Shown: in pieces, positions 8,054-14,021 of the stretch
Numbering within the stretch: position 1 is the first letter of the stretch
How the letters are laid out: each line of letters starts with the position of its first letter
Origin: a bacterium
GTDB taxonomy: Bacteria > Chloroflexota > Dormibacteria > UBA8260 > Bog-877
Direction of reading: 5' to 3'
Assembly (NCBI GenBank): GCA_021817185.1
Contig: JAKAVU010000013.1
Coordinates: 1-19,366, forward strand
Length of the DNA stretch: 19,366 bases
Program-made: the position numbers and the translations under genes
The notes under the pieces: model-generated
Databases searched by the model: none
What the model saw: only the letters and a program-made list of their open reading frames with translations
What the model was told of the DNA's origin: nothing

Positions 8054-8290
8054 TCACTGCAGTGCCAACGGGCGCTCGCCCTGTCGCTCGGCGCGAAGGT
8101 CGGCGACCGCCCCCATGAACTCGACCCAACCGTCAAAGTGGCGCGGCCGTCGCACGCCGTCGCACGCCACGGTGCCGGCGAACCTGGCCCCCGGCTCGAT
8201 GTGGATGTACATGGCCAGCTCTGGGGCTCCCGGGATCTGGGCCGGCTCTCCCTCTGGCACCGGATCCTCATCTCCAGACCGCGAGCCCAC
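8054..8290 (-). CDS. Small uncharacterised protein
   Basis: This is a reading frame of 78 codons from GTG 8290. GTG 8263 is a better start because GAGG lies 5 nt upstream, giving 69 aa. The part from MYIHIEPGARFAGTV onward has strongly GC-biased third positions and natural composition (DGVRRPRHFDGWVEFMGAVA, then DLRAERQGERPLALQ). That argues for real coding sequence. I do not recognise the family. The F-x-G-W-x-E-x-M...L-R layout resembles short cytosolic actinobacterial proteins of unknown function. The gene lies about 190-240 nt downstream, on the same strand, of the 28-bp element at 8478-8505. A frame overlapping its start (8268-8366) has the better ribosome site, so the 5' part may be frameshifted. 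Confidence 0.42.
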   Translation of the reverse strand: MGSRSGDEDPVPEGEPAQIPGAPELAMYIHIEPGARFAGTVACDGVRRPRHFDGWVEFMGAVADLRAERQGERPLALQ

Positions 8291-8366
8291 GGCAGCGGTC
8301 GCCGCCCCGGACCGCGACCCGGCTGTTCCCAGGAGTCGGCCGAGCCCGCTCCAGCCCCTTGCACAT
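8268..8366 (-). CDS. 32-codon ORF with strong ribosome site
   Basis: ATG 8366 follows GGGAGG (8378-8373) with 6-nt spacing, the best ribosome site in this region, and reads 32 codons (starts MCKGLERARPTPGN) to TGA. It overlaps the start of the 8054-8290 frame. It may be a leader peptide coupled to that gene, or the 5' end of one gene now broken by a frameshift. The upstream layout (28-bp element, about 120 nt, GGGAGG, start) parallels that of the giant secreted protein. Confidence 0.3.
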   Translation of the reverse strand: MCKGLERARPTPGNSRVAVRGGDRCRGLAVWR

Positions 8367-8477
8367 CGCCAGCCTCCCTGTCACGTGCCTCGAGCGCCAC
8401 GCCGGTGATCTCCCGGTCGGACGACGGGTGATGCCGCCCTGGCCGCATCAGCCTCAGAGTGACGCGGTAGAGGGGCC

Positions 8478-8505
8478 ATAGCATCGGGGGTTCGCCCCAT
8501 TGTTT
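8478..8505 (-). repeat. 28-bp direct-repeat leader element, copy B
   Basis: These 28 bases are identical to 13945-13972 in the same orientation. On the minus strand the core is GGGGCGAACCCCCGATGC, preceded by AAACAAT. It contains a small GGGG-CGAA-CCCC stem-loop. It lies about 127 nt upstream of a GGGAGG ribosome site, compared with about 115 nt for copy A. Confidence 0.85.
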
Positions 8506-8843
8506 GTGGGGAGCCCGCGGCGCCTCTCCGGCGGCCCGGGATGGGCGGCAGAGCCCGGGGCCGACGTCACGTCGGTCCAGCCTCTGGGAGGCGTGGAGCG
8601 CCCCAGAAGACACGCTCTCCGGCGGCTCGGTCCGGTCTAGGTGGGTGGCGTGTTCCGGTGCCTCATTGAGAGGCTGGCATTGGGTTCACCAGATCCGAAG
8701 TCCCGCGGGGTGAGGTTGGCGGGCAGGGCTCACGCCCTGTCACTGGCGACGAGCGGTGCACGCTGCCGCAGCCGCTGCGCGTGACTCCGCTGAGGCCGGC
8801 CGCCCAACCCATGGCCGCTCTCCGCGCTGGGTCCCCGGGAGCC
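8506..8843. other. Intergenic region with a palindrome
   Basis: About 340 bases separate copy B of the 28-bp element from the terminator of the giant secreted protein. No gene is supported; frames on both strands have unnatural composition. The only structure noted is the perfect inverted repeat at 8561-8575. Confidence 0.5.
8561..8575. promoter_or_regulatory. Perfect 15-bp palindrome upstream of the 28-bp element
   Basis: CCGACGTCACGTCGG is a perfect 7-bp inverted repeat around one base. It is about 56 bp upstream (minus orientation) of the 28-bp element, a plausible place for a dimeric regulator. The corresponding position upstream of the other copy holds a different palindrome, TCCCGATCGGGA (14026-14037). 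Confidence 0.35.
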
Positions 8844-8876
8844 CCCGGTGGCGGCCGCAGCGGCGGCCCCACCGGG
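8844..8876 (-). terminator. Terminator hairpin of the giant secreted protein gene
   Basis: CCCGGTGG (8844-8851) pairs with CCACCGGG (8869-8876), and GGCCGC (8853-8858) pairs with GCGGCC (8863-8868). There is one bulged base and a 4-nt loop. This 14-bp stem starts 24 nt after the stop codon on the minus strand. It lacks a T-tract, but its position and stability fit termination. Confidence 0.65.
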
Positions 8877-8899
8877 ACTCCTGGCGGCCGGTGGCTGCC

Positions 8900-11800
8900 T
8901 CAGCTGTTCCAGCCCATCACATCTACGACGACGTCAGTGGACCCGGTGTAGTTGTAGAGCGTGACCTGGCCACTGGGACTGAGGCTGGCGACGACCAGGT
9001 TCGGCACCGTCTGCCCGGAGATCCAGTTCAGGTTTGAAGCCAGTGGCCGCGTCCCTCCCGGATAGACGGTCAGGTAGCCGTTTGCGGTGGGACCGGTGGA
9101 GGTCACGTTCAGCACCACCGACCGGGCGTCTGCCGGAACCCCCGCCAGACCGGTCACCTGAACCACCAGGGTGCTGTTGGGCGTCATGGTCTTCCCGGTG
9201 CACTGGTTCGATGGCTGGCTCCCGGAGCGGCTGTCACAGATCCGGGCCGGCCGGGCCAGGGCGTTGAACTGGGTCCCCGTGCCGCCCGCCGCGGTGTAAT
9301 AGCCCAGCACGTCCAGTACGACGTCAGCGGACCCGGCATGGTTGTAGAGGGTGAGCCCGCCGCTGGAGTTGAGCTCGACCACCACCAGGTTCGCCACCGT
9401 CCGCCCGGAGGCCCAGTTGAGGTTCGACGCCGTCGGACGGGTCCCGGCGGGAAAGACGGTGAGGTAGCCGGGGGCCGTGGTGTCGGTCACGGTGACGTTG
9501 ACCGCCACCGCCTCCGCGTTGGAGGGCACCCCGCCCAGGCCGGCCACCTGCACCGCCATGGTGCTGTCGGGCTTAATGGTCTTGCCCGTGCACTGGTTCG
9601 CAGGTTGACCGGAGGAGCGGGTGTCGCAGATCCGAGCCGGCGTCAGCCTGTCGTAGAGTCCCTGACCCGCAGTCGGCAGGGCCGACACGTAGCCCTCGAC
9701 GTCAACGACGATGTCGGCCGAGGCGGCATCAGTCACCACGGCGATCTGGCCGCCTTTTCCAGGGCTCACCTCCACCAGGTTGGCCACGGTCTGGCCCGCG
9801 GCGAAGTTGAGATTGGATGCCAGTGGAGCCGACTGACCGGCGGGGTAGACCGTCAGGTAGCCGGCTGTGCTGGGATTGGTCACGGTGACGTTGAGCACCA
9901 CCGCGCTCGCGCCCGTAGCGGGCACGCCGCCGAGCCCGGCGACGTTCACCATAAGAGGCGTGTTCGCACCCAGGGTCTTGCCCCCGCACTGCCCGGCCCC
10001 GCCCGAGAGCGCGGACGGGTTGCCCGTCCGGGTGTCGCAGATCCGGCTGGGAGCGACGCCGGTGAAGTCAGCCCGGTAGGAGAACTGATCGGCGGCCACG
10101 GCCGCACTGGTGCCGGAGGGGGTGGTCACCTCCACATCCACAGGGCCCGAGATGCCCGCGGGCGAGACCGCGGTGATCTCGGTGTCGGAGACCACCTTGA
10201 AGCTGGCCGCCGTGGTGCTGCCGAAGGCCACCGCCGTCGCCCCCGTGAGGCCAGTCCCGGTGATGGTGACCGAGGTCCCGCCGGCGGTGGGGCCAAGCGC
10301 CGGAGAGATCCCGCTGACGGTCGGCCCGGTCGGTGGCGGCGGTGGCGCTGGGTTGGTCACGTCGGTGAGGGTCACGGCGTTCGAGCTGTACCCGATCTGG
10401 AGTTGGCGTCCCCCGGCGATCAAGACCGCGTTCTGGGCTGCATTCGCGAAGGTGCCGGAGATGCTCCCCGCCGAGACGATCTTGAACACGGTGCCGTAGG
10501 GAGCGGCGTAGGAGTCGGCGATCGACAGGGTCGCGTTCGTCAGGGTCGCGCTGCCCGCGGCCAAGAGCTGCGAGTAGCCCGATCCGGCGCTGGCGCCGTT
10601 GATGTCGATCGCCAGCGAGCCGGTGCCTCCGCTGGCCAGGGTCGCGCCAGCGCTGGTGGTGAGGTTGCCGGGAGGCAGCCCGGGCTGGACGGTCCCGGCC
10701 GAGGTGATAGGCCCGACTGTGCCGCTCCCTTGCAGCGTGCAGTACTTGTACACCGTGACCGCACCGGTGGACCCGGTTACGTCGAGGGTCGTTCCCTGGC
10801 TGCCGTTCGGCGCCACGAAGGTGCCCCCCGTGGGGTCATCAGTGCCGGCGAGCACGGTCGTGGCACTCGGCCCCATGTCCCCGCCCGCCGTGATGAAGCC
10901 GGAACCCGACACCTTGCCGGTCAGAGTGGTGGTCGTGCCCGTTCCCGGGTAGATGTAATACGCGCCGCTGTCGGTGACGTTGTAGCTCATGCTGCCGGAG
11001 CTCGACAGTGTCCAGAAGAACTTCCCCGAAGCGTCGATCGTCACCGGTGCGCTCGATAGCCCGGGCGCGGCGGCGCAATAAGCTTGGAGCTGCCCGACGA
11101 CCACCGTGCCACCCGAGTAGGTGTTGGGCTTGCACGACCCAGCCCCCCCCGGTTCGAGGACGACGAAGCCGGTGTTTACCGCGTCGCCGAAGGTGAGCAT
11201 TCCGGGGCCCCCGATGACCCCGGTCACCCAGAGTGATCCCCTATTCTGGCTATCGGCGAGCTCGTCGGTGGTCCCGCTCACCAAGGTGACCGCTCCTGTC
11301 CAGGTGTCGAAGCTCGTCTGGTCCAGGATGAGGGCGGTGCCCGCCGTGCCGTCACCGACTATGAGCGGGTTCGACACCAACATCGAGTGGCCGGAGTCGT
11401 TGAGTGCGAGGGAGGCGCTGTGGTCCACGGTGACGGCACCGGCACTCGCCCCGAGCGGGTCGGTGCCCGTCGATGCCGGTTCGTCGAGCAGGGTGGTGCC
11501 CGGGGCGACCACGGTCCCTCCGCTGTAGGCGTTGTTGCCCGTCAGAACGGTCGTTGCGTCCGAGGCTGCATTGACGGTGCTGAACGTGCCGCTCCCGCTG
11601 ATGACCCCCGAGAGCGTCTGTGTCTGTTTGGTCCAAGCCACCGAATCGACCGTCCCATTGTCGGTGATGTCGTTGGCGACTGTGCCACCCGAAAGCAGTT
11701 CGGCGCTGAGAACTGCGCCGGTGTCGACGGACACGGCGGTTCCCGACGGGAGGGAGTTCGAGCACTCGAGATAGAGATCGCCCCCGCGGACGGTCGTCGG

Positions 11801-13846
11801 GCCCGAGTAGCTGTTGGAGGAGGAGCAGGTCGCGCCCCCCGGCTCGAGGAAGACCCAGCCGGTGTTGGTGGCGTCGCCGATGAGGATGGCATGGGAGCCG
11901 GAGATGATCCCCTCCAGGAAGAGCGTAGCGGCCGGGACCGTCGCGACCTCCTCGGAACTCCCGAGGGTCACTCCCGGCGCGAATGTGACCTTTCCGGTCG
12001 TGGACGTGTCGCACAGCCCAATGCTCGAGCCGCAGGGCGTGGCCGCCGTCGGGGTCAAGGCGATCGAGGTGGGCGCACCGCTCACCTCGCTGACGATGTA
12101 GGGTGCCTCGAAGGTGATCGAGTCGAAGGAGCCGTTCGAGCCTGAGTCATAGCTGACGCCGGGGTTGCTCACGCCAGATGGGAAGAGGATGGCCGCGCCG
12201 ACTGGGGGACCGCCCGTAGAGGTGCAGCCTTGGCCGGACCAGTTGCTGCCGTTGGACCAGTTGTCGTTGACGGCGTGGTCGCGGTCGGTCCAGGTGCAGG
12301 TGACCGGCGACGGGGCGGTCTGGGTCTCGATCAGGCCGTACTGGTAGCTTGAGCTGTCCAGGTAGTCGCCGACCGCCGTGCACGGACCGGTCGCCGGGCA
12401 CGACACCGAGGCCAGGATCGCCATGGGGTTGGTGGCAGCCGCTGGACTCAGTCCGCTCAACGGCGCCGTTTGCGCGGTCCATGTTCCAGCCGACTGCGTC
12501 TCGATCAGGCCGTGCTGATACCCCGAGCCGTCGGTGTAGGAGCCCACGGCAACGCAAGAGCCTGAGGCCGGGCACGCCTGGCCGCCGATGGTCACGGTGG
12601 GCCCGGCTCCCGGACTCAGCCCGCTCGTCGGCGCGGTCGCCGCCGTCCAGGTCCCAGCAGATAGGGTCTCGATCAGGCCGTCCGTGTTGCCGGAGGTGTC
12701 ATGGTAGGTCGAGACCGCCACGCAGGAGCCGGACGCCGGGCACGAGACGGTGAAGAGCGGATCCCCCGGGGGGCTCGCGGCTCCCGGACTCAGCCCGCTC
12801 GTCGGCGCGGTGGTCGCCGCCCAGGTCCCACCAGATAGGGCCTCCATCAGACCCTGGCGGCCCGAGGACGCGTCGTAGGCGCCGACAGCCACGCACCATC
12901 CCGGGGCCGGGCACGACACATCGCTCAGAAGGGCCTGAGGGTTGGCGCTCGCCGCCGGACTGAGTCCACCGGTGGGCGCTTCGGTAGCCGTCCATTTCCC
13001 GGCCGAGAGGGTCTCCAACAGGCCCTGGTAGTTGTTGGAGCTGTCCTGATACTGTCCCCCGGCCACGCACCCACCCACGGTCGGGCACGACAGCCCGAAG
13101 AGTTGGACGGCGTCCCCGGTGGTGGTGTTGAGCCCGCTCAACGGCGCTGTGGTCGCGCTCCAGGTCCCACTGGACTGTGTTTCGATGAGGCCGGCCTGGG
13201 GGCTGTTGTAGGTTCCGACAGCCACGCACGCCCCGGTGGCAGGGCACGACAGGCCGGTGAGGGTCATCGACGGGTCGCTCTGCGCGCTGGGGCTCAGCCC
13301 GCTCGTCGGTGCCGTCGCCCCGGTCCAGGTGCCGTTCGAGAGGGTCTCGATCAGGCCGTACTGGTTGAAGAAGGCGTCGTCGTAGCTCCCGACGGCGACG
13401 CACGAACCTGCGGCGGAGCAGGACAGGGCATAGAAGTACACGCTCGGGTTGGTGTTCGCCGGCGGGTTCAGCCCCGTCAGCGGCGCAGTCTGCGCCGTCC
13501 ATGTTCCAGATGACTGCGTCTCGATCAGGCCCTGCTGGTGCCCCGAGCTGTCGGTGTAGGAGCCCACGGCCACACACGAGCCGGCGGCCGGGCAGGCCAC
13601 GGGCTCGGTCGTGGCGCCTCCGATCACCTTGCCGAAGAACGCGGCTGGGTTGGCGCCGGCCGTTGGACCGAGCCCGCTCAGGGACGCCGTGGCGGCGGTC
13701 CAGGTGCCGGCGGCCGACGAGGAGGCGGCCATCAGCACTGACAGTCCAGCGGCCGCCGCGACGGCCATCACCGAGTACCCTACCGCCCTCAGCCGCCCGC
13801 GGTGGTGCACCGCTCCCGCTCCAGCACTGTGAAAGATCCTCACCAC
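8900..13846 (-). CDS. Giant secreted multi-repeat surface protein
   Basis: This encodes an exported protein of about 1648 aa with no enzymatic motif I recognise. A basic N-terminus and hydrophobic core (VGYSVMAVAAAAGLSVLMAA) ending near SSSAAG form a signal peptide (about 1-47). Eight repeats of 55-67 aa follow (about 48-512), each with a [TK]W[TSA] start and, usually, xSCPAxGxCVAVG and GLIETLSxG. Residues about 513-1155 are Gly/Thr/Ser-rich with GxxTVVGNNAYSGGT-like motifs, resembling autotransporter-type beta-helix passengers. Next come a Pro linker, an IPT/TIG domain (about 1165-1258, SGISPALGPTAGGTSVTITG), and three repeats (about 1261-1648) with RICDTR, AGLGGVP, LNVTVT, GYLTVYPAG and DVxGY. 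No sortase signal or C-terminal anchor is visible. The start is chosen at GTG 13846 (or 13843) because GGGAGG lies 5 (or 8) nt upstream; ATG 13867 and 13951 give an overlong signal region. Adhesion or envelope function is inference. Confidence 0.85.
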   Translation of the reverse strand: MVRIFHSAGAGAVHHRGRLRAVGYSVMAVAAAAGLSVLMAASSSAAGTWTAATASLSGLGPTAGANPAAFFGKVIGGATTEPVACPAAGSCVAVGSYTDSSGHQQGLIETQSSGTWTAQTAPLTGLNPPANTNPSVYFYALSCSAAGSCVAVGSYDDAFFNQYGLIETLSNGTWTGATAPTSGLSPSAQSDPSMTLTGLSCPATGACVAVGTYNSPQAGLIETQSSGTWSATTAPLSGLNTTTGDAVQLFGLSCPTVGGCVAGGQYQDSSNNYQGLLETLSAGKWTATEAPTGGLSPAASANPQALLSDVSCPAPGWCVAVGAYDASSGRQGLMEALSGGTWAATTAPTSGLSPGAASPPGDPLFTVSCPASGSCVAVSTYHDTSGNTDGLIETLSAGTWTAATAPTSGLSPGAGPTVTIGGQACPASGSCVAVGSYTDGSGYQHGLIETQSAGTWTAQTAPLSGLSPAAATNPMAILASVSCPATGPCTAVGDYLDSSSYQYGLIETQTAPSPVTCTWTDRDHAVNDNWSNGSNWSGQGCTSTGGPPVGAAILFPSGVSNPGVSYDSGSNGSFDSITFEAPYIVSEVSGAPTSIALTPTAATPCGSSIGLCDTSTTGKVTFAPGVTLGSSEEVATVPAATLFLEGIISGSHAILIGDATNTGWVFLEPGGATCSSSNSYSGPTTVRGGDLYLECSNSLPSGTAVSVDTGAVLSAELLSGGTVANDITDNGTVDSVAWTKQTQTLSGVISGSGTFSTVNAASDATTVLTGNNAYSGGTVVAPGTTLLDEPASTGTDPLGASAGAVTVDHSASLALNDSGHSMLVSNPLIVGDGTAGTALILDQTSFDTWTGAVTLVSGTTDELADSQNRGSLWVTGVIGGPGMLTFGDAVNTGFVVLEPGGAGSCKPNTYSGGTVVVGQLQAYCAAAPGLSSAPVTIDASGKFFWTLSSSGSMSYNVTDSGAYYIYPGTGTTTTLTGKVSGSGFITAGGDMGPSATTVLAGTDDPTGGTFVAPNGSQGTTLDVTGSTGAVTVYKYCTLQGSGTVGPITSAGTVQPGLPPGNLTTSAGATLASGGTGSLAIDINGASAGSGYSQLLAAGSATLTNATLSIADSYAAPYGTVFKIVSAGSISGTFANAAQNAVLIAGGRQLQIGYSSNAVTLTDVTNPAPPPPPTGPTVSGISPALGPTAGGTSVTITGTGLTGATAVAFGSTTAASFKVVSDTEITAVSPAGISGPVDVEVTTPSGTSAAVAADQFSYRADFTGVAPSRICDTRTGNPSALSGGAGQCGGKTLGANTPLMVNVAGLGGVPATGASAVVLNVTVTNPSTAGYLTVYPAGQSAPLASNLNFAAGQTVANLVEVSPGKGGQIAVVTDAASADIVVDVEGYVSALPTAGQGLYDRLTPARICDTRSSGQPANQCTGKTIKPDSTMAVQVAGLGGVPSNAEAVAVNVTVTDTTAPGYLTVFPAGTRPTASNLNWASGRTVANLVVVELNSSGGLTLYNHAGSADVVLDVLGYYTAAGGTGTQFNALARPARICDSRSGSQPSNQCTGKTMTPNSTLVVQVTGLAGVPADARSVVLNVTSTGPTANGYLTVYPGGTRPLASNLNWISGQTVPNLVVASLSPSGQVTLYNYTGSTDVVVDVMGWNS
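8903..10066 (-). repeat. Three C-terminal protein repeats (~125 aa each)
   Basis: Three consecutive copies encode [SA]RICDTR/DSR, Q-C-x-GKT, V-AGLGGVP, NVTVT, GYLTV-PAG, ASNLN, GxTV-NLV and DVxGY. Each copy has two Cys (ICDxR and QCxGK) that could pair. DNA similarity is highest between the second and third copies. Repeats of this kind are frequent at the C-termini of secreted actinobacterial proteins and are thought to act in surface attachment; that role is inference here. Confidence 0.8.
12310..13705 (-). repeat. Eight tandem Cys-pair repeats (~56 aa each)
   Basis: Eight units of 67, 58, 55, 56, 57, 58, 56 and 58 residues encode [TK]W[TSA]xxTAPxSGL, then a Cys, 5-6 residues, a Cys, VAVGxY, and GLIETxSxG. 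The Cys-x5-Cys pair is kept in all eight, suggesting a disulphide in each unit outside the cell. The unit length and the Trp-start/Gly-end pattern suggest blades of a beta-propeller; the fold is inference. Confidence 0.85.
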
Positions 13847-13857
13847 CTGCGCCTCCC
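13841..13857 (-). promoter_or_regulatory. Ribosome-binding site deciding the giant-protein start
   Basis: GGGAGG at 13857-13852 on the minus strand lies 5 nt before GTG 13846 and 8 nt before GTG 13843. No comparable site precedes ATG 13867 or ATG 13951. Starting here gives a signal peptide of normal length and places the 28-bp element in the untranslated leader. Confidence 0.65.
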
Positions 13858-13944
13858 TTGTGGCCATCCGGCGTGTCCAACCGGCGGCCCTCGCCGGCAT
13901 CCGGCGTGAGCCGGTCAGCGCCAGGGTGAGGTGGTGGCGCCAAG

Positions 13945-13972
13945 ATAGCATCGGGGGTTCGCCCCATTGTTT
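13945..13972 (-). repeat. 28-bp direct-repeat leader element, copy A
   Basis: This is an exact duplicate of 8478-8505, in the gap between the LuxR gene stop and the giant-protein start, about 100 nt upstream of GTG 13846. Flanks are mostly different, apart from a shared GCTCC just upstream and a similar ribosome site downstream, so selection on the element itself is likelier than a recent large duplication. Two direct copies of CATCCGGCGT (near 13865 and 13900) also lie in this leader. Confidence 0.85.
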
Positions 13973-14021
13973 AGGAGCACCGACCGCAGTTCAGCCGGCG
14001 GCAGCCGGAGCGGCCGCACGG

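Noticed and set aside
8478..8505. GGGGGTTCGCCCC resembling a tRNA T-arm
   Set aside because: No acceptor, D or anticodon stem can be drawn around either copy, and the same element occurs in a gene leader.
7786..8613. 275-codon minus-strand frame starting near copy B of the 28-bp element
   Set aside because: Composition is Ser/Pro/Arg-rich and the overlapping 8054-8290 frame has better codon bias. The run FYYYYF in the related frame comes from the TAG microsatellite.
9338..11059. Long plus-strand open frame of 573 codons
   Set aside because: It lies antisense within the giant secreted protein gene. The high GC content suppresses stop codons, and its composition (Gly/Arg/Asp-rich) is that of a shadow frame.
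12310..13705. Regular DNA repetition that could suggest a CRISPR array
   Set aside because: The units are about 170 bp, vary in length by codons, and encode a conserved peptide repeat. There are no short identical repeats with unique spacers.
13847..13951. Extended N-terminus of the giant protein from ATG 13951 or ATG 13867
   Set aside because: No ribosome site precedes these codons, and the extension would put 17-35 extra polar residues before the signal peptide. GTG 13846/13843 has GGGAGG at proper spacing.
12699..13967. 422-codon minus-strand frame over the Cys-repeat region
   Set aside because: It is a shifted-frame shadow of the repeats. The repeating Arg-rich pattern simply mirrors the real repeats.
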